A DNA stretch of 64,000 bases from Clostridium sp. Marseille-P299 (GCF_900078195.1 NZ_FJVE01000007.1:2232001-2296000), one strand, 5' to 3'; shown: positions 9,270 through 17,017, counted from the stretch's first letter. Translations and numbers: made by a program. Notes: generated by a model not told the origin, from the letters alone.

Positions 9270-9428
9270 TTAATACTCACACTGCAGCCCTTTCATACAA
9301 TAATAAATACCAATAATAAAACAAAACAATTCACCGAATCCACCCAAATGGCTTTGTGGATCAATCATAAAAAATCCACCAACTAGAATGATTGCGATAC
9401 CTAATAGTATCATTTTAAGACCATGCAT
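9270..9428 (-). CDS. Small two-helix membrane protein (52 aa)
   Basis: An ATG at 9428 preceded by AAAGGA with 7-nt spacing opens a 52-codon frame. The product has two hydrophobic stretches, LKMILLGIAIILVGGFFMI and FGELFCFIIGIYYCMKGL, separated by a short loop DPQSHLG, so a hairpin-like double-spanning membrane protein is expected. Function unknown. It has its own promoter of the repeated type found through this zone (9482-9510). Confidence 0.7.
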   Translation of the reverse strand: MHGLKMILLGIAIILVGGFFMIDPQSHLGGFGELFCFIIGIYYCMKGLQCEY

Positions 9429-9481
9429 TGTGTAATCCTTTCAAAATTCAAATTAGTCTGTATCATTTATCATCTCTTTAT

Positions 9482-9510
9482 AGATTAATACATAATCTTC
9501 CAATTTTCAA
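9482..9510 (-). promoter_or_regulatory. Promoter of the repeated type for the gene at 9270
   Basis: Minus strand TTGAAA, 17-nt spacer, TAATCT. The -35 sits in the block TTAATATTGAAAATTGG, a variant of the shared TTAATATTGATAGTTGG block that recurs before neighbouring genes. Confidence 0.55.
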
Positions 9511-9529
9511 TATTAATAGTATTATTATG

Positions 9530-9616
9530 TTAAAATCCCATTACAAATCCATCATGAAAGTCTGTTAGCTTTTGTATTACTTCGCTAGCCGTCATATACT
9601 TTATTTTTCTACCCAT
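9530..9616 (-). CDS. Possible small ORF (28 aa)
   Basis: ATG at 9616 preceded closely by AAGGGAAAG, 28 codons, product MGRKIKYMTASEVIQKLTDF followed by HDGFVMGF. It fills most of the otherwise gene-free stretch 9429-9733. A TATAAT box lies about 40 bp upstream. It may be a real small protein or the N-terminal remnant of a lost gene; there is nothing to decide between them. Confidence 0.25.
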   Translation of the reverse strand: MGRKIKYMTASEVIQKLTDFHDGFVMGF

Positions 9617-9667
9617 CTTTCCCTTCTTGAATCACCGTTTACTCAATTAACTTATTATATCCTTGCA

Positions 9668-9706
9668 ATAAAAAAACTACCAACAAAATATTGATAGTTA
9701 GTAGTC
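9668..9706 (-). terminator. Repeated-type terminator T1 (3' of the gene at 9734)
   Basis: Plus strand: A-run, ACTACCAAC, AAAATATTGAT, AGTTAGTAGT. Read on the minus strand this is a 9-10-bp stem followed by seven T. It is the first of five near-identical hairpins (T1-T5), each ending a different minus-strand gene. Confidence 0.8.
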
Positions 9707-9733
9707 TAGAACTATAATGTTTTAGATTAATAA

Positions 9734-9880
9734 TCATTTTGACTTTTTGTTCTCAATTGCATGAACAATAAAAGCTCCCGCTGTAGCAATCGAAAAAATA
9801 ATACCTAGTTCTGGTAGTAAAAAACACCCCAAATAACCTACAATTATAGTTACAATGAATGTTATGATTGCTCTATTCAT
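9734..9880 (-). CDS. Small two-helix membrane protein (48 aa)
   Basis: ATG at 9880 behind AAAGGAGAAGTAGAT, a strong ribosome binding site. The 48-residue product has two hydrophobic segments, AIITFIVTIIVGYLGCFLL and LGIIFSIATAGAFIVHAI, and a basic tail ENKKSK. The layout fits a small double-spanning membrane protein of unknown role. It is flanked by its own repeated-type promoter (9918-9946) and terminator T1, so it forms a single-gene unit. Confidence 0.72.
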   Translation of the reverse strand: MNRAIITFIVTIIVGYLGCFLLPELGIIFSIATAGAFIVHAIENKKSK

Positions 9881-9917
9881 ATCTACTTCTCCTTTTGTAA
9901 ATCATTGTTATTACTAT

Positions 9918-9946
9918 ATTGTAATGTATTATTTTCCAACTAGCAA
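9918..9946 (-). promoter_or_regulatory. Promoter of the repeated type for the gene at 9734
   Basis: Minus strand TTGCTA, 17-nt spacer, TACAAT. It lies in the shared block (ACTTAATATTGCTAGTTGG), 38 bp before the start codon. Confidence 0.6.
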
Positions 9947-9993
9947 TATTAAGTTGTCAATCTTCAATTACATTTATGATTCTAGTTTACCTC

Positions 9994-10031
9994 AATAAAA
10001 AACTACCAACTAAATATTGATAGTTGGTAGT
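9994..10031 (-). terminator. Repeated-type terminator T2 (3' of the hydrolase gene)
   Basis: ACTACCAACT, AAATATTGAT, AGTTGGTAGT on the plus strand, preceded by an A-run that becomes the T-tail on the minus strand. Its sequence is almost the same as T3, although the genes they end are unrelated. Confidence 0.85.
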
Positions 10032-10070
10032 CAAGATATATATATGTAATTTGCTTGATTTGGGTTATAC

Positions 10071-10868
10071 TCATAATCCCTGTATAAAGGCTTCAATTTC
10101 AAAATTAACTTGTTCGGAATTGTCACCATTAGAAAAGTGAGCGGCGTTCTTAATAATATGTAGCGGATAGCTTGTGCGTTTAGACCAGTCCTCGCAGTAT
10201 TTTCTTACTTTACCTGTTTTATCACTATCTCCGAGCAGAATAAGAACAGGAAAAGAAAACGTAACTTCTTTATTCTCTGCCGCAAATTTCCCGTACGCAA
10301 TTCCCATTTGTTCAATAATTTCTGCTTTCGTCAGTGGTTGCAGCATCTCTAACATTTTGTTGTAGGAATATGACGATTTGGAAACAGACTTTGCCATGCT
10401 TTTTCTCAGCATACCGTCCGGAAACCATTTTGCCATTGACTCAACTTGCTTTAGCCACCATAAGTCTGTTTTAGAATAGTATTTCATGCCAAACGGCGTT
10501 GTGTCCAGTGCAATAAAGCCCTCCACCATTTCAGGAAACATACTTGCAAACATCTGGCTTGGATAACCGCCCATTGACATTCCAAGCAAAATAACCTTAG
10601 AAATACCTTCGTTTTTTAAGATGCTGTGAAGTTCTATTGCGGTCTTCTCATACGAAAAATCATGATATGGTCTTGAAAGCCCATGTAGGGGGACGTCCCA
10701 TGTGAGAACAGTGTACTCCGAAGAAAATCTTTCGACTTGTTTTTCAAACATGGTATGGTTCGCAGTTAAGCCGTGCGTAAAAACAATACATTTTGCCGTA
10801 GCATTTTTGTTGTGTGCAATCCAATAGTGCGTATTCCCATTTTGTGATTTGATCTGCTTATGTTCCAT
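10071..10868 (-). CDS. Alpha/beta hydrolase
   Basis: A 265-residue alpha/beta-hydrolase fold protein. The oxyanion-hole region is VFTHGLTANH (about 30-39). The nucleophile elbow is GMSMGG near residues 96-101, with Ser as nucleophile. The acid is the Asp of LLGDSDKTG near 215, and the base His is in NAAHFSNGDN near 245. A cap-like helical insert lies between residues 125 and 195. Substrate unknown; it could be an esterase, a thioesterase or a C-C hydrolase. No signal peptide, so cytoplasmic. Upstream is a repeated-type promoter and downstream T2. Confidence 0.85.
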   Translation of the reverse strand: MEHKQIKSQNGNTHYWIAHNKNATAKCIVFTHGLTANHTMFEKQVERFSSEYTVLTWDVPLHGLSRPYHDFSYEKTAIELHSILKNEGISKVILLGMSMGGYPSQMFASMFPEMVEGFIALDTTPFGMKYYSKTDLWWLKQVESMAKWFPDGMLRKSMAKSVSKSSYSYNKMLEMLQPLTKAEIIEQMGIAYGKFAAENKEVTFSFPVLILLGDSDKTGKVRKYCEDWSKRTSYPLHIIKNAAHFSNGDNSEQVNFEIEAFIQGL

Positions 10869-10921
10869 AACCCCATCCCTTCCAACTCTAATACACAGCT
10901 AATATAAATAATCTTTACCTT

Positions 10922-10950
10922 ACAATATCATATACTTTACCAACTATCAA
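10922..10950 (-). promoter_or_regulatory. Promoter of the repeated type for the hydrolase gene
   Basis: Minus strand TTGATA, 17-nt spacer, TATTGT, within AACTTAATATTGATAGTTGG. A second partial copy of the block (TTAATATTTA) lies just upstream at 10980-10992. Confidence 0.65.
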
Positions 10951-11049
10951 TATTAAGTTATCAATGTACTCTTACTTCTTTAAATATTAAGTTATCATGG
11001 TAAATTCTAGTTTGTACTATATAAGAGTAGAGATTTTGTCTCTATTCTT

Positions 11050-11240
11050 ATTTTTTGTTATGATGAGATTGATTGGCTGACGTAATTCTAGATGGGACAC
11101 CACGCCCGACGTTAAACCTGTCAGCCAGCTCTCATTATCATTCATTCGATTCAGCAAGTTGGGACGTAGCTCCCGTGTAACTAACAAACCTGTTTAGATA
11201 TTTGAGAAGTTGGAACCAATCATAACAAAGACAAAGGAGG
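11050..11240 (+). ncRNA. Candidate IS110 bridge RNA region
   Basis: In the IS110 subgroup the long non-coding left end is transcribed into a bridge RNA with target- and donor-binding loops. Here the left end holds a clear nested structure: TGAGA/TCTCA (11064-11068 with 11130-11134) and GGCTGAC/GTCAGCC (11075-11081 with 11120-11126) enclose a 38-nt loop that has its own GGG/CCC pairing. A second hairpin, GGGACGTAGCTCCC, follows at 11161-11174. Boundaries and loop assignment are inference. Confidence 0.45.
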
Positions 11241-11246
11241 ATTACC

Positions 11247-12440
11247 ATGATTGCAGTGGGTATTGATGTATCAAAATCTAAAAGTACTATTGCAGTTCTA
11301 AGTTCCACAGGAGAAATTATTCTTAAACCGTCCGAAATTCACCATAATGAATATGATCTAGGTCAATTCATTGCTATGCTGAAAAGTCATAATGATGAGA
11401 TTCGTATAGTGATGGAAGCAACAGGTCATTATCACTATCCCATTCTCAAACAGCTTCTTGCTGCCAATTTATTTGTTTCTCTAGTTAATCCTTATCTCAT
11501 GAAAAAGTATGGAGATAATGAGATTCGCAAAGGTAAAACTGATAAAAAAGATGCTATGCGAATCGCAAAATATGCTTTAGAAAAAGCTTATTTCCTTACT
11601 CCTTATACTGGAATCGATGAGAAATATAATGACTTAAAATTTCTTTCTCGGCAGTATAACCAAAACGTTTCAATGAAAGTAAAAGCAAGAGTTCAACTTT
11701 CTAATTTACTCGATGAAATAATGCCAGGTATTCAATCGATTCTCACATCAAACACGTACGATCCAGACGACAATCTTCTTTATCGTTTTATAGAAAAATA
11801 CGAAAGCTTTGATACTATAAAAGCAATGACTGAGAAGCGCTTTATTTCATCTTATGTCAAATTCGCTTACAAAAGCGGAGCAAGAAACCCTCAAATGAAA
11901 GCCCTTAAAATTTATGAAACTGCCACCAAAAGCATTACTACTAGAGGCGTTAATACAAGTACTTTAGTTGCTGTTAAAAATGCTTTACTCTTACTAAAGC
12001 AAACAGAAACTTCATCTAATGCTATACTAAGTCAAATGCAATCAATAGCCTCTACATTGCCAGAATACCCAGTTGTAAGGGCTATGAATGGAGTAGGTGA
12101 TAAACTAGCTCCACGCTTGATTGCTGAAATCGGGGATGTTCGCCGATTTAAAAATGCACGTGCTCTCAATGCCTATGCGGGGAATGATGCTCCACCGTTT
12201 CAATCTGGTCAATATGAAAGCCTTAACCGGCACATATCTAAAAGAGGTTCAGCAAGCCTACGAAAAGCGGGTTATGAGGTCATGCAATCCCTAAAGTTAC
12301 ATAAACCCGAAAATGATGCTGTTTATCTCTTTATGATTAAAAAAGAAGGTGAAGGTAAGCCAAAAAATGTAGCCAAAATGGCAGGGGTAAATAAATTTTT
12401 ACATATCTACTATGCTCGTGTAACAGAAATCTATAGATAA
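11247..12440 (+). CDS. IS110-family transposase (DEDD recombinase)
   Basis: A 397-residue transposase. The N-terminal RuvC-like DEDD domain shows Asp7 in VGIDVSKSKS, Glu in VMEATGHYHYP near residue 58, and the Asp pair in TDKKDAMRIAKYA near 97-101. The C-terminal transposase_20 domain shows MNGVGDKLAPRLIAEIGD and LNAYAGNDAPPFQSG, and the candidate catalytic Ser in KRGSASLRKA near 334. It is full length with AAAGGAGG upstream, so the element may be active. IS110 enzymes recombine DNA under bridge-RNA guidance. Confidence 0.95.
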   Translation: MIAVGIDVSKSKSTIAVLSSTGEIILKPSEIHHNEYDLGQFIAMLKSHNDEIRIVMEATGHYHYPILKQLLAANLFVSLVNPYLMKKYGDNEIRKGKTDKKDAMRIAKYALEKAYFLTPYTGIDEKYNDLKFLSRQYNQNVSMKVKARVQLSNLLDEIMPGIQSILTSNTYDPDDNLLYRFIEKYESFDTIKAMTEKRFISSYVKFAYKSGARNPQMKALKIYETATKSITTRGVNTSTLVAVKNALLLLKQTETSSNAILSQMQSIASTLPEYPVVRAMNGVGDKLAPRLIAEIGDVRRFKNARALNAYAGNDAPPFQSGQYESLNRHISKRGSASLRKAGYEVMQSLKLHKPENDAVYLFMIKKEGEGKPKNVAKMAGVNKFLHIYYARVTEIYR

Positions 12441-12541
12441 TATTTTTTTCTCATATCTATGAGGTTTATTAAAGTTACCCTTTTTTAAGCTAAAAATTAT
12501 TTCAATTTATACTTGACTTTTATTAGCAAGGTTTAACGTAC

Positions 12542-12577
12542 AAAAAAACTACCAACTAAATATTGATAGTTGGTAGT
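12542..12577 (-). terminator. Repeated-type terminator T3
   Basis: A-run, ACTACCAACT, AAATATTGAT, AGTTGGTAGT: the same hairpin as T2 except at the flanks. It is 3' of the small gene at 12620 on the minus strand. Confidence 0.85.
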
Positions 12578-12619
12578 TTAATTTTTCTTAATTACGCTTT
12601 ATTATACTTGATTGTTCTC

Positions 12620-12901
12620 CTACACATGCACAGCAATAAATATCATCTTTCTTCCCATATAAATCTTTGTAAGAGATGCAAAACAGTCTTTCATATTATA
12701 CTTTTTTTCATTTACTAAATAAAACTTTGTTCTAAAATCTCCACTCCAACCTCCATGCTCATTCATTGAAGAGTCAAAATAAAATAATTCAATAGTTTTA
12801 CTTTCGTTCGTTGTTAAATTACATTGTTTAAATGAGCCCCCTGAGCGACTTTCTTGGAACATTCTAATATTTAAATCATAAGCAGTAGTTTCTCCAGTCA
12901 C
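12620..12901 (-). CDS. Hypothetical protein, possibly an N-terminally truncated remnant
   Basis: A 93-codon frame opening with GTG at 12901, directly after an in-frame TAG. An in-frame ATG three codons before that stop hints that the upstream part has been lost or mutated. The product is soluble and beta-rich with FYFDSSMNEHGGWSGDFRTK and a hydrophobic end; no family recognised. It has the repeated-type terminator T3 behind it, as its neighbours do. It may be a decayed cassette. Confidence 0.35.
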   Translation of the reverse strand: MTGETTAYDLNIRMFQESRSGGSFKQCNLTTNESKTIELFYFDSSMNEHGGWSGDFRTKFYLVNEKKYNMKDCFASLTKIYMGRKMIFIAVHV

Positions 12902-12960
12902 CTACCTATTCATATAATTATTACAAAATAGATTTGAATTTAATAAGTAGAGCATATAAA

Positions 12961-13518
12961 TCATTCTACATTAATAACGTTTCTCTTTATATGTATTACC
13001 GAAATTCCAACTACAATTAACATAGCTGGGTCACCGAGAAAAAAGACAACCCAATATATTTTTTCAAAATCAAGATAAATTAATCCAGCTATTTTAGATA
13101 TACATTTCAAAAAGAAAAAACACATCCATAAATAATTTAAACTAAGCACATCTTGTTCCGAAATATGCTGTAGTGATTTTATTTGAAAGTCTTTTGCAAG
13201 ATATAAAAAAACACTTTTTCTTTTAATTGTTAGCACTACCATAAAACTCAGCAAGACTATATTTGAAATCAATGCTGGAATATAGTAGAGCTTTTCATTT
13301 CCAGACAAAACAATCGAAGTACTCGATAAAATCAAACCAACAAGTCCAATTATCTGAGTATTTGATACTTGCTTTTTCTTGGTATAAGCCTGTAGAACTG
13401 CTACCAAACTAATTAAGACAGAAATAATCATCGCTGGCAATAATCCAAACAATCTATAACAAATCCAAAATGCGATTGTTGGAATTATTATATTTATAAT
13501 TGGACTAATCTTCTTCAT
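12961..13518 (-). CDS. Polytopic membrane protein (VC0807/DUF3159-like)
   Basis: A 185-residue protein with about six hydrophobic segments, starting PIINIIIPTIAFWICYRLF. The build is similar to VC0807-family or septation-protein-A-like membrane proteins, whose function is unknown; the family assignment is tentative. GGGAGGAAAG lies just before the ATG. An extended -10 promoter (TGGTATAAT on the minus strand, near 13604-13612) precedes it. The spacer upstream carries a degenerate copy of the repeated block. Confidence 0.6.
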   Translation of the reverse strand: MKKISPIINIIIPTIAFWICYRLFGLLPAMIISVLISLVAVLQAYTKKKQVSNTQIIGLVGLILSSTSIVLSGNEKLYYIPALISNIVLLSFMVVLTIKRKSVFLYLAKDFQIKSLQHISEQDVLSLNYLWMCFFFLKCISKIAGLIYLDFEKIYWVVFFLGDPAMLIVVGISVIHIKRNVINVE

Positions 13519-13711
13519 ATCTTTCCTCCCTACAAATTCTAATTATCATTCTTTTAGAAATATAGTCTTAGTTCGCAATTGTACGCTACAGCGCATCAAT
13601 AATCATATTATACCATCATAAGTAGATAGTTTCTACCTTTTTATCCCAATCCTGTTAACAATAAATATTCAGTATTCAATGTACCTATTTAACTAAATAT
13701 TAAATTACCGC

Positions 13712-13746
13712 ATAAAAAACTACCAACTACTATTATAGTTGGTAGT
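13712..13746 (-). terminator. Repeated-type terminator T4
   Basis: A-run, ACTACCAACTA, CTAT, TATAGTTGGTAGT: same stem as T2 and T3 with a shorter loop. It lies 28 bp after the stop of the GNAT gene at 13774. Confidence 0.85.
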
Positions 13747-13773
13747 AAATTTTTATATTCCTTTCTTACAGTT

Positions 13774-14223
13774 TTAAATTATCATTTTAACATATTCTAT
13801 TTCTTCTTCATCTCTCGAAACTTCCACAAAACCAAACTTTTTATATAAATACTGATTTCCTATACTAAAAATAGGCGTTGAAAGTTTCCATACTAAAATA
13901 TCTGAATATTCTCTCTCGACTAATTCCAGTACACGATATCCAAATCCCTTGTTTTGGTAAAATGGTTCTATTACAAAATCTTCAAAACGCATAATTGTAC
14001 TGCTAATAGGAATAAGAAAAAATGCTCCTATAATTTGATTATCTAAAGTAATTTTATAGGCAATATATTTTTTAATAATATTGATTTGAGATTCCATCTT
14101 AGCATAACCAGGTGGACCTCCGTTCCTCCCTAAATATGTATTAATTTCTTTGTTATATGCAGAAATTTTAATTCTTGTAATGATACCAGCATCTTCTATA
14201 TTAGCACGTACAATTTTCAACAT
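13774..14223 (-). CDS. GNAT family N-acetyltransferase
   Basis: A 149-residue GNAT acetyltransferase. Motif A is FVIEPFYQNKGFGYRVLEL, and the C-terminal QYLYKKFGFVEVSRDE is the standard GNAT end. Substrate unknown. The start was set at the ATG at 14223, which has AGGAG 9 nt upstream; the ATG at 14232 overlaps that sequence. It is a single-gene unit with repeated-type promoter (14331-14358) and terminator T4. Confidence 0.88.
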   Translation of the reverse strand: MLKIVRANIEDAGIITRIKISAYNKEINTYLGRNGGPPGYAKMESQINIIKKYIAYKITLDNQIIGAFFLIPISSTIMRFEDFVIEPFYQNKGFGYRVLELVEREYSDILVWKLSTPIFSIGNQYLYKKFGFVEVSRDEEEIEYVKMII

Positions 14224-14330
14224 ATCCACCATCTCCTAACTATAGGTTATCAAAAGTGTAAAACTTATTGTAAAAAAATAGTAGACTGTTTTTACGTTAA
14301 CCGTTAAGATATACTTAAACCATACAATAA

Positions 14331-14358
14331 AATATATTTTCTATTAACAAATTATCAA
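14331..14358 (-). promoter_or_regulatory. Promoter of the repeated type for the GNAT gene at 13774
   Basis: Minus strand TTGATA, 16-nt spacer, TATATT, in the context GAATATTGATAATTTG, a variant of the shared block. Confidence 0.5.
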
Positions 14359-14403
14359 TATTCAATTACCAATGTTCTGCAAAATAAAAGGCGGTGAATT
14401 TTA

Positions 14404-14577
14404 ATGTATTTTTTTCCTGCACTAGTTGGTCTATTTATCGGAATAGGAGTGTATATAATAATAAAAGCATCTCATAACAATCCTAAAGTTATAAAAATCA
14501 TTGCATATATTAATCTTTTCTTTTCCTCTATTTTAGCTTTAATTTTATTGGTGTTTTTAGTTATAATGCTAGTATAA
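14404..14577 (+). CDS. Small two-helix membrane protein (57 aa)
   Basis: ATG at 14404 with AAAAGGCGGTGA upstream, 57 codons. The product begins MYFFPALVGLFIGIGVYIII, has a short polar loop KASHNNPKVIKI, and a second helix INLFFSSILALILLVFLVIM. A double-spanning small membrane protein of unknown role, and the only plus-strand member of the small-gene cluster besides the transposase. Confidence 0.65.
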   Translation: MYFFPALVGLFIGIGVYIIIKASHNNPKVIKIIAYINLFFSSILALILLVFLVIMLV

Positions 14578-14603
14578 ATTTTAGTTTTAGGAGTAAATTT
14601 CCG

Positions 14604-14643
14604 TACAAAAAAACTACTAACTTAAAATTCCATAGTTAGTAGT
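14604..14643 (-). terminator. Repeated-type terminator T5
   Basis: A-run, ACTACTAACT, loop, ATAGTTAGTAGT: a variant of the shared hairpin in which both arms changed together (C to T on one side, G to A on the other), so pairing is kept. T-tail on the minus strand; ends the PlsC gene. Confidence 0.8.
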
Positions 14644-14729
14644 TCCCTGCATTTTCTTATTAAATCCGGAATCTAGTATTAAAAACATCTTAACAATAAT
14701 CAATAATGATAGCTTATAATTTGGTTTTT

Positions 14730-15437
14730 TTATTTATTTTCGTTATCATAAAATCCTCTATATTCTTTTGGCAGAAGTTCAGCAATTCTCATCATAATAT
14801 GATTTAAACTATTAGCTTCCCAGTCTTCCTTGGTTTCATCCTCACTTTTTTTAGGAAGCTTGAAAACTTCACCAATGTTAATATTTATATCAGCATCATA
14901 AAATGCTTCTTTCCCCATATCTTTCTCGATCGGCATAAATTTTTCCGTACCCCAAATACCGATTGGTACGATTGGAGCATTCGTGAGCTTTGCAAAAAGT
15001 AAAATACCTTTTTTCCCTTCTATCATCTTAGCTGTTCTACTACGTGTTCCTTCAGGAAATATTAAAACGCTGTTACCTTCTTTTACTGCGCTAATGACCT
15101 TTTTAATTGCTTCTTTATCCGGTGAGTTTGGTAATATTGATATTGATCTAACCGTTCTAAATCCCAAATTAGTGAGAGAATTAGACTTTAATTTTTTTCC
15201 TGCTACAAAGATTACATTCTCTTTTTCCAGTACTTTGTTCAATATTAAACCATCCGAATTGCTTAAATGATTACATACAAATAAATAAGGTCTATTAAAT
15301 TCACACTCTAAGTTTTCAAGACCTTTTACTTCTAAACTTACATGTTTTTTTATCTGTAAATCAACATAAAATTTAACAAACTTAGTAATTAAAGGTTCAG
15401 GCAACAGATAAATCGATTTAATTAATAATTTATTCAT
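14730..15437 (-). CDS. plsC: 1-acyl-sn-glycerol-3-phosphate acyltransferase (PlsC family)
   Basis: A 235-residue acyltransferase that would acylate lysophosphatidic acid in phospholipid synthesis at the membrane. The catalytic HX4D motif is NHLSNSDGL near residue 76, and the substrate-binding motif is FPEGTRSRT near 128. LVPIGIWGTEKF-like block IV follows as APIVPIGIWGTEKF. No long membrane anchor is evident. It sits alone between a repeated-type promoter and T5, so it may be an accessory acyltransferase rather than the housekeeping one. Confidence 0.85.
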   Translation of the reverse strand: MNKLLIKSIYLLPEPLITKFVKFYVDLQIKKHVSLEVKGLENLECEFNRPYLFVCNHLSNSDGLILNKVLEKENVIFVAGKKLKSNSLTNLGFRTVRSISILPNSPDKEAIKKVISAVKEGNSVLIFPEGTRSRTAKMIEGKKGILLFAKLTNAPIVPIGIWGTEKFMPIEKDMGKEAFYDADININIGEVFKLPKKSEDETKEDWEANSLNHIMMRIAELLPKEYRGFYDNENK

Positions 15438-15505
15438 TTATATACGAATCCCTTCATAAAATTATGCTTTAATCCATACCCTAAAGATTAAGATTTCCTA
15501 TTAAC

Positions 15506-15534
15506 AGAATACAAGATTTTTTACAAACTATCAA
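15506..15534 (-). promoter_or_regulatory. Promoter of the repeated type for the plsC-like gene
   Basis: Minus strand TTGATA, 17-nt spacer, TATTCT, in GTTAATATTGATAGTTTG. The rest of the gap 15438-15740 shows only AT-rich DNA with no hairpin or riboswitch-like structure. Confidence 0.6.
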
Positions 15535-15740
15535 TATTAACTTACAAATTAATTAGTCACTGTTAATATCTATAATATTATTAATATCTGTTTATATAAC
15601 TTTGTTTATCCAAGTAGACTGTTGGCTAACTTAGCTTCTTTTGTTCCCTATTAGTCAAATAAAATTATTTTTTGTGAACGAATGTAAATCATTATTTTTG
15701 AAAAACTAATACTAGTAAAACACACAAAAGGAGTGATGTA

Positions 15741-16958
15741 ATGATTATTCATGGTGACGTCGCATTTATGATTATCTCTACTGTACTAGTGTCTATTATG
15801 ACACCTGGGCTTGCGTTCTTTTACGGTGGTTTAGTAGAACGAAAAAATTCATTAACCATGATGTTCTATTCTTTTATTGCCATGGGTATTGTACCAATCT
15901 TATGGATTTTTGGTGGCTTTAGCTTAGTTTTTGGTAATGACATTGGAGGTGTAATTGGTAATCCACTGCAGTACTTTTGCTTTAATAATTTTACTCCATT
16001 AATTAATACAAATTATTCTTCAACCATACCATTCATGCTGTTTTTTATGTACCAAATGATGTTTGCTATTATAACTGCACCTCTAATGACTGGAGCTTTT
16101 GTAAACAGACTAACCCCAGGTGGTTGGATTGGGGTCCTTGTCTTATGGATGATTCTTATCTACTTCCCAGTTGCTCACTGGGTATGGGGCGGTGGATTCC
16201 TTGCTAAGATGGGATTCGTAGATTACGCAGGTGGTGCTGTCATTCATATTACTGCAGGATTTGGCTGTCTTGGTGGCGTACACTTCCTTGGTAGGCGGGC
16301 GAAGAAGAATGCTGTTGCACCATTTAACGTTGGATTTGTCGCCATCGGAGGAGCTCTACTATTCTTTGGTTGGTTCGGATTTAATACTGGTGGCTCCTTA
16401 ACAGCAGCGGGTATTGCTACCATTGTTTTTACTAATACTGGTGTTGCTACCGCCACTGCAATGATTACATGGTTAATAATCCATTTAATTATTCATAAGC
16501 GTCTCTCATTCCTTGAGCTAATTATTGGTGCTATTGCTGGACTTGCGACTATTACACCCTGTTCTGGCTATGTAACGCCCTTAGCATCAGTTTTCATTGG
16601 TATCATTGCCGCTTTGTTATGTTATACTTGTGTTCAATTAGAACGGAAATTTTGTGATGATACATTAGATGTTTGGGGTGTTCACGGTGTAGGCGGCTTT
16701 TTAGGTACTCTTATGGTTGGTATCCTTGCAAATCCATTAGTAAACAATGTAGAGCGAGGAATTCGACAATTTGGTATTCAATTATTTGGTTCTGTAATCA
16801 TTGCTATCTACTCCATTATAGTCACATATCTTGTCTTCTTTATAACGAATAAGCTAACTACAATTCGTGTATCGGAAGAAATACAAGATAGTGGTCTTGA
16901 TAAAGCTTATTTTCAAGAATCCTTTAGCGATTATTATGGTATGGATAAAAAAGAGTAA
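15741..16958 (+). CDS. amt: Ammonium transporter (Amt/AmtB)
   Basis: A 405-residue channel of about 11 membrane helices that conducts ammonium across the cytoplasmic membrane. Visible signatures are the Phe-gate region MFAIITAPLMTGAFVNR, the family motif DYAGGAVIHITAGFGC with the first pore His, the LLFFGWFGFNTGGS helix with the second Phe, and WGVHGVGGFLGTLMVG with the second pore His. AAAGGAGTG precedes the ATG. No glnK (PII) gene is adjacent, unlike the common amtB-glnK pair. The C-terminal tail GLDKAYFQESFSDYYG is of the usual PII-responsive kind. Confidence 0.95.
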   Translation: MIIHGDVAFMIISTVLVSIMTPGLAFFYGGLVERKNSLTMMFYSFIAMGIVPILWIFGGFSLVFGNDIGGVIGNPLQYFCFNNFTPLINTNYSSTIPFMLFFMYQMMFAIITAPLMTGAFVNRLTPGGWIGVLVLWMILIYFPVAHWVWGGGFLAKMGFVDYAGGAVIHITAGFGCLGGVHFLGRRAKKNAVAPFNVGFVAIGGALLFFGWFGFNTGGSLTAAGIATIVFTNTGVATATAMITWLIIHLIIHKRLSFLELIIGAIAGLATITPCSGYVTPLASVFIGIIAALLCYTCVQLERKFCDDTLDVWGVHGVGGFLGTLMVGILANPLVNNVERGIRQFGIQLFGSVIIAIYSIIVTYLVFFITNKLTTIRVSEEIQDSGLDKAYFQESFSDYYGMDKKE

Positions 16959-17017
16959 CTTCATTTATTTTTTCAAAGTATTTCTCTAAAGTAATTTTAT
17001 AGGCAATTATAGGAGTG

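Larger units (their letters stand above)
11014..12530 (+). mobile_element. IS110-family insertion sequence (ends approximate)
   Basis: An IS110-type transposase gene with about 230 bp of non-coding DNA at its left and about 90 bp at its right. It lies in a spacer of the repeated type. ATTCTAGTTT at 11004-11013 also occurs at 9979-9988 in an uninterrupted spacer, so the left end should be at or after 11014. On the right, normal spacer sequence resumes before terminator T3. IS110 elements lack terminal inverted repeats, so exact ends need an empty site for comparison. Confidence 0.75.

Noticed and set aside
9668..14643. Shared hairpins as classical integron attC sites
   Set aside because: They lack the RYYYAAC/GTTRRRY core sites and the unpaired extrahelical bases, and no integron integrase is in the window. 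They work well as terminators, so I kept only the cassette-like description.
15438..15740. Riboswitch or regulatory RNA before the ammonium transporter
   Set aside because: Only AT-rich sequence with one repeated-type promoter for the opposite gene; no stable fold seen.
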